A DNA stretch of 10,270 nt from Ferrovum sp. (GTDB lineage: Bacteria > Pseudomonadota > Gammaproteobacteria > Burkholderiales > Ferrovaceae). Positions 1-7,231 of this stretch are shown piece after piece; the first letter of the stretch is position 1; every line of letters begins with the position of its first letter. A program made the translations under genes and the position numbers. Below the pieces are notes generated by a model, which was given only the letters and a program-made list of their open reading frames with translations, was not told the DNA's origin and ran no database searches. The stretch lies in assembly GCA_027450105.1 (NCBI GenBank), contig DAIDKJ010000027.1:1-10270 (forward strand), in the 5' to 3' direction.

Positions 1-1433
1 GTTTTGCGTTGACTTGCAGAATGAATCTGCATGGCCTCGCGGTATTTTGCCACGGTGCGACGTGCCACCTGAAGCCCCTGTTTTGCCAGAATATCCGAAA
101 TTTGGCTATCAGAGAGAGGACTTTTGCAATCTTCAGCGGCAATGAGTTGACGAATCAGAGCGCGAATTGCCGTGGATGACGCCGCGCCTCCAGTATCGGT
201 ACTCACGTGGCTGCTAAAAAAGTATTTGAGTTCAAACAATCCACGCGGTGTCATCATGTATTTTTGACTGGTGACTCGCGAGATGGTGGACTCGTGCAAA
301 CCCAGGATGTCCGCAATTTCGCGGAGTACTAGCGGGCGCATGGCTACCTCACCGTGTTCCAGAAAGGCTTGCTGGCGATCTACGATCGCCTGGGAAACCC
401 GCAGAATGGTGTCGAATCGTTGTTGTACGTTTTTGATCAGCCAGCGCGCTTCCTGTAATTGCGTATTCAGGGTATTGGAGGGACCCGCTCCGGATTTCAT
501 GAGCCCTGCATATAATGAGTTGATCCGTAGACGCGGCATGGCTTCGCGGTTGAGTTGGGCAACCCAACGCTCTTTTTGTTTACGCACCAGTACGTCAGGC
601 ATGACGTAGCGTGTTTCGGATAAATTGAATGCGGCTCCGGGTTTGGGATCGAGTTGGGTGATCAGCTTGTGGGCCGCACGCAACAGATCTTCGCTCAAAC
701 CCAGGGTTTTGCGTAAACGGGTATGATCGCGTGCGGCCAAGAGCGGCAGATGATCCTTGACGATGGCCAAGGCGGCCATACGCACGGGTTCTGGTGCAGA
801 CAAAGCTTGCAGTTGCAGAGTCAGGCACTCGGCGAGGTCACGCGCGCCCACGCCAACAGGATCCAGAGATTGCAACAGCTTCAATGCCACCTGGATTTCA
901 CCGGGTTCGATGGGATCCACGTCGGAAGGATTGGCGACGATGATTTCTTCGATGGACTGTTGCAGGTAGCCCGATTCATCGAGGTGGGATAACAGCAAAG
1001 TGATCAGTTGGTGATCCCGATCGCTAAGAGCCATCAGGCGCAGCTGCGCGGACAGATGATCCAGCAGCGTAATGGGCCCCACGCATTGATGCGGATACTC
1101 GCCATGGTCTTCAGGATCTTGCCAGGAGGGTCCGGCAGAGTCTTCGGGGGACCAGGAGTTCTCATCCTGCCAGGGATCGGACGGGCCGATGGATTCCTGG
1201 GCCTCGTGCTCTGTGCTGGAATCGGCGGCGTTTGTGCCTACCAGAGCGCCCAGCGAAAGCGGCATATCCTCTTGACCCGGGTCAGCGCGTTCCAGCATGG
1301 GATTATCCATCAGAAACTTTTCCAGTTCCTGATCCAGATCCAGAGTGGATAACTGCAACAAGCGTATCGATTGCTGAAGCTGTGGCGTGAGGGCCAGATG
1401 TTGTGCTTGCTTAAGCTGTAAATGGACCTTCAT
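1..1433 (-). CDS. rpoN: RNA polymerase sigma-54 factor RpoN (3' end cut by window edge)
   Basis: RpoN directs RNA polymerase to -24/-12 promoters, which need an AAA+ activator to open. The reading frame is open from the ATG at 1433-1431 to the left edge: 477 full codons without a stop. Residues 1-48 form the glutamine/leucine-rich activator-interacting region I (LTPQLQQSIRLLQLSTLDLD). About residues 55-120 are an acidic, tryptophan-containing linker (region II). The core-binding domain follows. A helix-turn-helix (LREIADILGLHESTISRVTS) and the RpoN box ARRTVAKYRE (residues 457-466, nt 65-36) bind the promoter. E. coli RpoN is 477 aa, with its box about ten residues before the end, so only a few residues should be missing. 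The start lies 3 nt after the lptB stop, with a weak GTGAG upstream, suggesting translational coupling to lptB. No frameshift or lost motif was seen. Confidence 0.97.
   Translation of the reverse strand, partial: MKVHLQLKQAQHLALTPQLQQSIRLLQLSTLDLDQELEKFLMDNPMLERADPGQEDMPLSLGALVGTNAADSSTEHEAQESIGPSDPWQDENSWSPEDSAGPSWQDPEDHGEYPHQCVGPITLLDHLSAQLRLMALSDRDHQLITLLLSHLDESGYLQQSIEEIIVANPSDVDPIEPGEIQVALKLLQSLDPVGVGARDLAECLTLQLQALSAPEPVRMAALAIVKDHLPLLAARDHTRLRKTLGLSEDLLRAAHKLITQLDPKPGAAFNLSETRYVMPDVLVRKQKERWVAQLNREAMPRLRINSLYAGLMKSGAGPSNTLNTQLQEARWLIKNVQQRFDTILRVSQAIVDRQQAFLEHGEVAMRPLVLREIADILGLHESTISRVTSQKYMMTPRGLFELKYFFSSHVSTDTGGAASSTAIRALIRQLIAAEDCKSPLSDSQISDILAKQGLQVARRTVAKYREAMQIHSASQRK
36..65 (-). 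other. RpoN box coding segment (-24 element recognition motif)
   Basis: Read on the minus strand, these ten codons give ARRTVAKYRE, the invariant signature near the C-terminus of sigma-54 proteins that contacts the -24 promoter element. It confirms that the gene cut by the window edge is rpoN and that its DNA-binding end is intact. Confidence 0.95.
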
Positions 1434-1436
1434 GAC

Positions 1437-2159
1437 TCACAATTTGAAATGTTCACCCAAGTAGACCTTTCTCACATGTTCATTATAGATGATTTCCTCA
1501 GGGTGGCCATCGGCCAGCACGGCACCTTGATTGATGATGTAGGCACGATCACAGATGCCCAGTGTTTCACGGACATTATGATCCGTAATGAGAACACCAA
1601 TGCCACGTTGTTTCAAAAACCGGATGATTTGCTGAATATCCATGACCGCGATAGGATCGACACCGGCAAAGGGTTCGTCCAGCAGAATGAAGCGCGGCCT
1701 AGTCGCCAAGGCACGGGCAATCTCCACACGGCGACGTTCTCCACCAGATAGGCTGATGGCAGCATGATCCCGCAAATGAGCAATATGCAGCTCTTCAAGT
1801 AATTGTTCTAACTCTTCCTGGTGGCGACTTTCCGGCTGTTTGCGTAATTCCAGAATGGACAGAATGTTTTCGGCCACCGTCATGCGGCGAAAGATGGAAG
1901 CTTCCTGGGGTAGATAGGAAAGGCCCAGCTGGGAGCGGCGATGGATGGGTAACAAACTGATGCGCGTGTCGTCCAAAAAAATATTTCCCCCATCCAGGGG
2001 AATGAGACCCACGATCATGTAGAAACAAGTGGTTTTTCCGGCCCCATTGGGTCCCAGCAAACCAACGACCTCCCCATCTTCCACCTGCAGCGAGACATCC
2101 CTGACGACCACGCGGGCCCGGTACTTTTTGAGTAGATGCAGGGCGCGCAAAACACTCAT
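1437..2159 (-). CDS. lptB: LPS export ABC transporter ATPase LptB
   Basis: LptB is the cytoplasmic ATPase of the LptB2FG complex, which extracts LPS from the inner membrane and pushes it along the LptC-LptA bridge. The 240-residue product matches the family length. Visible motifs are Walker A GPNGAGKTT (36-44), a Q-loop glutamine at 85, signature LSGGERRR (137-144), Walker B FILLDEP (157-163) with catalytic Glu162, and switch His194 in ITDHNVRE. The C-terminal YLGEHFKL resembles the conserved LptB tail. The ATG overlaps the lptA stop as ATGA, and a good ribosome-binding site (AGGAAAGG) lies just upstream inside lptA. The stop is 3 nt before rpoN. The lptA-lptB-rpoN order is the classical proteobacterial one. 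lptF and lptG are not in the window. Confidence 0.97.
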   Translation of the reverse strand: MSVLRALHLLKKYRARVVVRDVSLQVEDGEVVGLLGPNGAGKTTCFYMIVGLIPLDGGNIFLDDTRISLLPIHRRSQLGLSYLPQEASIFRRMTVAENILSILELRKQPESRHQEELEQLLEELHIAHLRDHAAISLSGGERRRVEIARALATRPRFILLDEPFAGVDPIAVMDIQQIIRFLKQRGIGVLITDHNVRETLGICDRAYIINQGAVLADGHPEEIIYNEHVRKVYLGEHFKL

Positions 2160-2800
2160 GGCGCCTTTCCTGGAGTAGTGGTGGATTCGTGGGCTTTGGG
2201 GACCGGTGTGATGGGGTTGGTGCCAGGGGTGGGTGGTGCCGCAGGAGAGGGTTCCGTTTCCTGTTTTTTTCCAGGTTGCAGTGTGACATGCACTCTGCCG
2301 CTGGGAGTGGAAAACGGGGTGGACTTGGCATCTTCATGCCCATGAGCCTGAAGCACTTCGGATTTGGTGTCGTAGGATAGATAGTCTCCCTTGATCTCAT
2401 CTTTGTCGCGATGCACATCGGCATGGTCGAATAACTCGATACGATCCAGTTTGCCGTTATATTCCGCATGTTGAGCCGAGCCTTTTACCCACTCGTTGAG
2501 CCCCTCACGCTTCTGACGAAAGGTCACAGGATTGCCAAAAGCAGAGGCAAACTTGAACCCACTGGGATCTTCGCGCACGGTCATGTGGTCTGCGGTCAGT
2601 CGAATCGTTCCCTGGGTCAGGATGACTGTGCCCTCAAACAGAGTGTTTTTGTGGAGGTCATCAGCTGTCATCTTGTCGGCTTCGATGTGCACGGGCTGGG
2701 TGCGGTCGGCATGATCGGCAAAAGCCGGCATGGCCAGCATAGCAGTCGACAGGATCAGAAATTCAGGGATGAACTGGCGGAATATGGGTAAGTTTTGCAC
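2156..2800 (-). CDS. lptA: LPS transport periplasmic bridge protein LptA
   Basis: LptA oligomerises in the periplasm to form the beta-jellyroll bridge that carries LPS from LptC to LptD. After a signal peptide (hydrophobic FLILSTAMLAMPAFA, probable cleavage before DHAD), the OstA-like domain opens with PVHIEADKMTADD and continues through the typical EGTVILTQGTIRLTAD and DYLSYDTKSEVLQAHG stretches. About 39 C-terminal residues are rich in proline, threonine and charge, and extend beyond the jellyroll. No ATG fits upstream of the signal peptide. I prefer GTG at 2800 (214 aa) because an AGAG lies 7 nt upstream; a TTG at 2815 would give 219 aa. Either start lies inside the end of lptC, an overlap of 38 or 53 nt. 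The stop overlaps the lptB start. The assignment is firm; the exact start is not. Confidence 0.93.
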   Translation of the reverse strand: MQNLPIFRQFIPEFLILSTAMLAMPAFADHADRTQPVHIEADKMTADDLHKNTLFEGTVILTQGTIRLTADHMTVREDPSGFKFASAFGNPVTFRQKREGLNEWVKGSAQHAEYNGKLDRIELFDHADVHRDKDEIKGDYLSYDTKSEVLQAHGHEDAKSTPFSTPSGRVHVTLQPGKKQETEPSPAAPPTPGTNPITPVPKAHESTTTPGKAP

Positions 2801-3347
2801 GGGTAAACTCTGCAATTCTGGTTTTGCTATGGACGATCATACCGGATGCCGTGAGCGTATCTTTTCCATAATCCACAGACACTGGCTGATCGGTTTTGCC
2901 GATGCCACGGCGCGGATAAACCGTGAGCACCGAAGTTTTGATGATGGTCAAGGGTTGGTCTTGTGTGGCATTGCGGGTTACCACGACGTTTCCGGTGAAG
3001 ATGACCTCGTCCTTTTTTTCGGATCGAACTGCATGATCAGAGCGAACCGTCAATGTGGGCGCATCGGGCTCCAGCGAAGAAAATGTCACATCATCAAAGT
3101 GTGAAGTGTCATCATCGGGGTAATGTACCATTTTTTTTGCACGTAGCGTGTAACGAATCTGACCGGTGTCGCCCAATTGACGGGCTGTGAAAGTTTCCAT
3201 GATGAGATCGGGGTCATGGGCGATTGCGTGCGAACCGGGGGCGAAGTTGGTTTCCACGACCCGCCACAACCAGGTGGTTACCATCGCCAGCACCAATACC
3301 ACCAGCAACGGACTCCAGGTTTCCAGGCTATGTAGGATGCGGAACAT
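2763..3347 (-). CDS. lptC: LPS export inner-membrane bridge protein LptC
   Basis: LptC is a bitopic inner-membrane protein that takes LPS from LptB2FG and hands it to LptA. The product is 194 aa (E. coli LptC is 191). It has one N-terminal membrane helix (about residues 12-30, SPLLVVLVLAMVTTWLW) and a periplasmic jellyroll domain. That domain contains DLIMETFTARQLGDTGQIRYTLRA, the early LptC hallmark region, and later strands such as DEVIFTGNVVVTRN. The ATG at 3347 lies 15 nt after the kdsD stop; no strong ribosome-binding site is visible, so coupling to kdsD is plausible. Its 3' end overlaps the start of lptA. Position between kdsD and lptA supports the call, because LptC sequences diverge widely between lineages. 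An A8 run (3138-3131) lies within the coding strand. Confidence 0.93.
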   Translation of the reverse strand: MFRILHSLETWSPLLVVLVLAMVTTWLWRVVETNFAPGSHAIAHDPDLIMETFTARQLGDTGQIRYTLRAKKMVHYPDDDTSHFDDVTFSSLEPDAPTLTVRSDHAVRSEKKDEVIFTGNVVVTRNATQDQPLTIIKTSVLTVYPRRGIGKTDQPVSVDYGKDTLTASGMIVHSKTRIAEFTRAKLTHIPPVHP

Positions 3348-3362
3348 GAGGATGGCAGCCGT

Positions 3363-4337
3363 TTACACAATGCCAGTGCGTAGCAGGTCATGCATGTTGA
3401 AGGCGCCTTGCAGGGTTCTGGTGGCGTCGATGACAAACAACCCAAAAATTTTTCTTTGTTGCATCAATATGGCCGCCTCAGAGGCTAATACATCGGGAGT
3501 AGTGGTGATGGGATGCGCGGTCATGAGCGTTCGAACCGGAATGGTGGTGATAGCGGTTAGACCTTGCTCCAGTGCACGCCGCAAATCCCCATCGGTAAAC
3601 ACACCGTGCAAAGTACCCTGAGCGTCTACCACGGCAGTCATGCCCAGTGCCTTGGACGACATTTCCGCCAAGGCCTGGGCTACGCTGGCTTCCAGATGGA
3701 CCTTGGGAACTTGCTCACCCTGATGCATGACATCCTTGACTGTCAATAACAATCGTTTTCCCAACGATCCACCGGGGTGTGTGCGCGCAAAATCCGCGGC
3801 AGAAAAGCCGCGTGCTTGCAGCAGGGTGACGGCCAAGGCATCTCCCAGGGCCAACGTGGCTGTGGTACTGGAAGTGGGGGCCAGGTTGAGGGGGCAGGCT
3901 TCACGTGCCACCGAGCTATCCAGATGAACGTCCGCCAAGCGTGCCAGGCGTGAACGGGAGTTTCCGGTCAAGGCCAGGATTCGAGTGCCGCGGCGCTTCA
4001 GCAGGGGCACGAAGGTGAGCAATTCATCACTTTCTCCCGAGTTGGACAGGGCGATCAGGACGTCCTCACTGACGATCATGCCTAGGTCACCATGGCTGGC
4101 TTCGGCGGGATGCATGAAGAATGCCGGGCTGCCAGTGCTGGCCAGCGTGGAAGCGATTTTGTTGCCCACATGTCCGGATTTGCCCATGCCGCTGACCACG
4201 ATCCGGCCTTTGCAGGAAAGCAGCAGGTGGTGGGCGGCCACGAACGATTCGTCCAGGCGTTGGGCGCAAGCCACGATAGCCTCAGACTCCAGTTCAAGTA
4301 CTTCTCGTGCCAAACAAAGCAGGGCGCTGTCATCCAT
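3363..4337 (-). CDS. kdsD: D-arabinose-5-phosphate isomerase KdsD (SIS + two CBS domains)
   Basis: This enzyme interconverts ribulose-5-phosphate and arabinose-5-phosphate, the first committed supply step for Kdo in LPS core synthesis, in the cytoplasm. The 324-residue product has an N-terminal SIS domain (about 35-170) with GMGKSGHVGNKIASTLASTG and HPAEASHGDLGM. A CBS pair follows at about 203-260 and 268-322. Residues matching those proposed for E. coli KdsD (Lys59, Glu111, Glu152, His193) appear here with a constant shift of six: Lys53, Glu105, Glu146 and His187, the last in THPGG. The ATG at 4337 gives an N-terminus six residues shorter than E. coli KdsD. It is the first gene of the minus-strand unit and is followed 15 nt later by lptC, with no kdsC between. 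A paralogue such as GutQ or KpsF is possible but less likely in this context. Confidence 0.95.
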   Translation of the reverse strand: MDDSALLCLAREVLELESEAIVACAQRLDESFVAAHHLLLSCKGRIVVSGMGKSGHVGNKIASTLASTGSPAFFMHPAEASHGDLGMIVSEDVLIALSNSGESDELLTFVPLLKRRGTRILALTGNSRSRLARLADVHLDSSVAREACPLNLAPTSSTTATLALGDALAVTLLQARGFSAADFARTHPGGSLGKRLLLTVKDVMHQGEQVPKVHLEASVAQALAEMSSKALGMTAVVDAQGTLHGVFTDGDLRRALEQGLTAITTIPVRTLMTAHPITTTPDVLASEAAILMQQRKIFGLFVIDATRTLQGAFNMHDLLRTGIV

Positions 4338-4370
4338 GGGGAATTGTCATCTCGGAAGTCATGGGTTCGA

Positions 4371-4378
4371 ATTATACT
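4371..4378. promoter_or_regulatory. Overlapping divergent -10-like hexamers between kdsD and the antiporter gene
   Basis: The space between the two start codons is only 48-51 nt. The minus strand reads a perfect TATAAT at 4376-4371, about 34 nt before the kdsD ATG, which leaves room for a short leader. The plus strand reads TATACT at 4373-4378, only about 8-11 nt before the antiporter ATG codons. I see no convincing -35 box at normal spacing for either; TTGTCA at 4344-4349 is about 23 nt from the plus hexamer. The minus-strand element is the better candidate. This is sequence pattern only. Confidence 0.35.
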
Positions 4379-4385
4379 TGAGGGC

Positions 4386-6356
4386 ATGATGGCTACGCTT
4401 GAACTAGTGCTCATTCTTCTGTTGTCAGCCTCTTTGGGGGTGACCTTATTTCGTCGGCTGGGTTTACCGGCCATGCTTGGCTATTTGTTAGCGGGTATCG
4501 TGATTGGCCCTCACGCCACGGGTTTGATCCCACCAGATACGGCCACTCAGGGATTGGCCGAGTTCGGGGTGATATTTCTGATGTTTACCGTGGGTCTGGA
4601 ATTCAGCCTGGCGCAATTGATGGCCATGCGCCGCACGGTCTTTGGTTTGGGTGGGGCACAGATGCTTCTCACCTTGGCCCTGGGTTTGCTACTGTCTTTG
4701 GCAGTAGGGATTGCTTGGCAAGGGAGCGTGGCCCTGGCTGGAGCCCTTTCCCTGTCTTCCACGGCCATCATTTCGCGTTTGCTGTCAGAACGGCTGGAAC
4801 TCAAATCCACCCATGGTCAACGCATCATGGGCATCATGCTGTTTCAGGATCTGGCTGTTGTCCCTTTGCTGGTCTTGATTCCGGCACTGGCGCAAGAGCA
4901 AGGGGCACTGGCCCACACGCTGTTGCTGGCAGCACTCAAGGCAGCCCTGGCTTTGGCGATATTGCTGGGATTTGGAAAACGTTTCATGAGTCGCTGGTTT
5001 CATTGGGTGGCACAACAGAAGACCTCGGAAGTCTTCATTCTTAATGTGTTACTGGTCACCTTGTTCATGGCTTGGGTCACACAACGTGCCGGATTGTCCC
5101 TGGCATTGGGTGCCTTCATCTCGGGCGTGCTGCTGGCCGAGACGGATTACCGCTACCAGGTGGAAGACTACATCAAGCCGTTTCGGGATGTCTTGCTGGG
5201 TCTGTTTTTCATTACCATCGGGACATTGCTCGATCTGTCGGTGGTTGTGGTGCAGTTGCCCTGGGTGATCGCAACACTACTGGCCTTGCTGGGATTCAAG
5301 CTCATCATCGTGTTTGCATTGGGCCGGATGTTCCGGGACGTGGATTCGGTGGCTTTACGAACGGCTCTCGCCGTGGCGCCGGCTGGTGAATTCGGGTTTG
5401 TATTGCTGGCCCAGGCAGAGGGGCTGAAACTTTTGCCCGAGTCGGTACTGCAGATCGTTTTGGCGGCCATGCTGATTTCCATGCTCTTGTCGCCATTGAT
5501 CATGATGATGAGCGATCGGATCGTACTGTACTGTTGTGCCAGCGAATGGACCTTGCGCTCTCTGGCCCTGCATGAGTTATCGGCGCGCAGTTATGGTGTG
5601 CAAGGGCATGTCATCGTTTGCGGTTACGGGCGCAGCGGGCAGAATCTATCCCGATTTTTGGAACAGGAGGGCTTGTCGGTCATTGCGCTGGATATGGACC
5701 CGCAACGAGTCCGTGCTGCAGCCACCGCAGGTGATTCCGTGGTATTTGGTGATGCGGTGCGCAGCGAGGTGTTGATCGCTGCCGGATTGCATCGGGCCGC
5801 AGCCGTGGTGGTCACTTTTGCAGATACTCACGCATCCCTGGCCATCATCAGTCAGGTGCGGGAAATGGAACCCGGACTGCCTGTCATTGTGCGCACCTAT
5901 GATGACATGGATCTGGATCAACTCAAGGATGCCGGGGCTGCTGAAGTCGTGCCGGAAATTCTGGAAGGTTCCCTGATGCTGGCCTCGCATGCCATGCTGG
6001 AACTAGGGGTGCCCCTGGCTCGTGTGCTGAAACGGATTCGACAGGTACGTTCCGAACGATACCATCTCATGCGGGGATTTTTTCGAGGTATGACTGATGA
6101 CGGGACGGAACATCCCGAGCAGAATCAGCCCCGACTGCATTCCATCATCATGGGCGAGGGCGCCTATGCCAATGGCAGACAACTCAAGGAGCTGGATCTG
6201 GATAGCTTGGGAGTGGAGGTCACGGCCATTCGGCGGCATGGAATACGGGGTTTGCGCCCTACCCCTGAAATGGCTCTTGCCGCCATGGACGTCATCGTTC
6301 TGTTGGGGCTTCCAGACTCTCTGGCGCGCGCCGAAACCCGTTTATTACAAGGCTAG
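4386..6356 (+). CDS. CPA2-family monovalent cation:proton antiporter (Kef/YbaL-type) with TrkA-N and TrkA-C domains
   Basis: This is an inner-membrane antiporter, probably exchanging K+ (or another monovalent cation) for H+ and gated by nucleotide binding to its cytoplasmic domain. The 656-residue product starts with a 12-13 helix Na+/H+-exchanger domain (about 1-380) containing LGYLLAGIVIGP, FLMFTVGLEFSL and LFQDLAVVP. The Gln-Asp pair in the last (154-155) is the Kef-type ion-site signature. A TrkA-N/RCK_N Rossmann domain begins near residue 406 (HVIVCGYGRSGQ, acidic ALDMD at the end of strand two, typical of NAD(H) binding). A TrkA-C/RCK_C domain spans about 583-655. Two adjacent ATGs (4386, 4389) follow GAGGG at 4380-4384; spacing favours the second, giving 655 aa. 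The open frame runs upstream to 4092 only as antisense of kdsD. It is divergent from kdsD and 68 nt before mlaF. KefB, KefC and YbaL cannot be separated by eye, so no symbol is given. Confidence 0.92.
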   Translation: MMATLELVLILLLSASLGVTLFRRLGLPAMLGYLLAGIVIGPHATGLIPPDTATQGLAEFGVIFLMFTVGLEFSLAQLMAMRRTVFGLGGAQMLLTLALGLLLSLAVGIAWQGSVALAGALSLSSTAIISRLLSERLELKSTHGQRIMGIMLFQDLAVVPLLVLIPALAQEQGALAHTLLLAALKAALALAILLGFGKRFMSRWFHWVAQQKTSEVFILNVLLVTLFMAWVTQRAGLSLALGAFISGVLLAETDYRYQVEDYIKPFRDVLLGLFFITIGTLLDLSVVVVQLPWVIATLLALLGFKLIIVFALGRMFRDVDSVALRTALAVAPAGEFGFVLLAQAEGLKLLPESVLQIVLAAMLISMLLSPLIMMMSDRIVLYCCASEWTLRSLALHELSARSYGVQGHVIVCGYGRSGQNLSRFLEQEGLSVIALDMDPQRVRAAATAGDSVVFGDAVRSEVLIAAGLHRAAAVVVTFADTHASLAIISQVREMEPGLPVIVRTYDDMDLDQLKDAGAAEVVPEILEGSLMLASHAMLELGVPLARVLKRIRQVRSERYHLMRGFFRGMTDDGTEHPEQNQPRLHSIIMGEGAYANGRQLKELDLDSLGVEVTAIRRHGIRGLRPTPEMALAAMDVIVLLGLPDSLARAETRLLQG

Positions 6357-6358
6357 AT

Positions 6359-6388
6359 TTGGTCAGCGCCTAATGCGTAGGTTAGAAT
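6359..6388 (+). promoter_or_regulatory. Candidate sigma-70 promoter for the mla operon
   Basis: The 68 nt between the antiporter stop and mlaF contain TTGGTC (6359-6364), 18 nt, then TAGAAT (6383-6388). Transcription would begin near 6395 and leave a leader of about 30 nt before the mlaF GTG. The spacer carries a short inverted repeat, CCTA-N5-TAGG (6369-6381). No terminator-like hairpin with a T run was seen in the gap, so read-through from the antiporter gene remains possible. Confidence 0.45.
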
Positions 6389-6424
6389 GTTTTTCCCTGT
6401 TCAGGAAACAAATGGTCAGCCCTC

Positions 6425-7231
6425 GTGGAAAACCTGGTAGAAATTTCCAACCTCAATTTTGGATACGGACAGCGCCTGGTCCTCAAGGGCGTCAACATGT
6501 GTATTCCCCGTGGGCGTTTGGTTGCCATCCTGGGGTTGCGTGGTTGCGGTAAAACCACGCTTCTGCGCCTCATGGGAGGACAGTTGCAAGCTCGAGAGGG
6601 ACGAATGATGGTGGCTGGAGAACATCTCAACCACTTGGACCGGAATGGACTTTACCGTTTGCGCCGTAAACTGGGCATGCTGTTTCAGTTTGGAGCCTTG
6701 TTTACCGATCTGTCCGTGTTTGACAATGTGGCTTTTCAGATGCGTGAGCATACGGATTTGTCCGAATCCATGATTCGCGACTTGACCTTGCTCAAACTGA
6801 ATGCCGTGGGTTTGCGTGGCGTGAATAGGCTAATGCCCTCCGAACTCTCTGGCGGCATGGCACGACGGGTGGCTTTGGCGCGCGCTACGGCCCTGGATCC
6901 GAGTCTGATTCTCTATGACGAACCCTTTGCCGGGCTCGATCCCATTTCTCTCGGAGTGATCGGACAGTTGATTCGGCGTTTGAACGATGCGCTTGGTGCC
7001 ACATCTATACTGGTGACTCATGATATTCAGGAATCTTTGAAAATTGTCGATTATGTTTATTTTGTGGCGGATGGTGTCATTCTGGCAGAGGGTACGCCAG
7101 AGCAGATTCGCGCATCCACGCTGCCGTTTGTCCATCAATTTGTGTGGGGCGAATCGGACGGCCCCATGCCGTTTCATTATCCGGCGCAACCTATCCAACC
7201 AGATTTTGGCCTGGCAGGACGGCATTCATGA
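6425..7231 (+). CDS. mlaF: Phospholipid ABC transporter ATP-binding protein MlaF
   Basis: MlaF is the cytoplasmic ATPase of the MlaFEDB inner-membrane complex, which moves phospholipids between the inner membrane and the MlaC carrier. The product is 268 aa (E. coli MlaF is 269). It has Walker A GLRGCGKTT (37-45), signature LSGGMARR (141-148), Walker B LILYDEP (161-167) and switch His199 in VTHD. The C-terminal tail contains DGPMPFHYPA, a conserved MlaF feature in the region that contacts MlaB in E. coli. The start must be GTG at 6425: upstream in frame there is no other start before a TAG at 6383. No good ribosome-binding site sits at the usual distance; AGGAAA at 6403-6408 is about 16 nt away, so initiation may be weak. 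The stop overlaps the mlaE ATG as ATGA. Confidence 0.96.
   Translation: MENLVEISNLNFGYGQRLVLKGVNMCIPRGRLVAILGLRGCGKTTLLRLMGGQLQAREGRMMVAGEHLNHLDRNGLYRLRRKLGMLFQFGALFTDLSVFDNVAFQMREHTDLSESMIRDLTLLKLNAVGLRGVNRLMPSELSGGMARRVALARATALDPSLILYDEPFAGLDPISLGVIGQLIRRLNDALGATSILVTHDIQESLKIVDYVYFVADGVILAEGTPEQIRASTLPFVHQFVWGESDGPMPFHYPAQPIQPDFGLAGRHS

Noticed and set aside
1795..2469. Minus-strand frame of 224 codons spanning lptA and lptB
   Set aside because: It is in another frame of two well-supported lpt genes, with a low-complexity translation and no domain.
4092..4385. N-terminal extension of the antiporter frame upstream of 4386
   Set aside because: The extension is antisense to the kdsD coding region. 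The product without it begins exactly like CPA2 family members, and GAGGG precedes the ATG pair.
6357..6424. Possible terminator after the antiporter gene
   Set aside because: The only inverted repeat seen is CCTA-N5-TAGG, which has a 4 bp stem and no following T run.
6533..6559. Arg and Cys in the MlaF Walker A loop (GLRGCGKTT)
   Set aside because: The invariant G-x4-GK-T pattern is intact, and Cys at this position is common in ABC ATPases (for example GPSGCGKST). No loss of function or redox role can be argued.
7144..7227. Longer mlaE with a start inside mlaF
   Set aside because: The extra residues are an out-of-frame reading of the conserved MlaF tail. ATG 7228 has a ribosome-binding site and the usual ATGA overlap.
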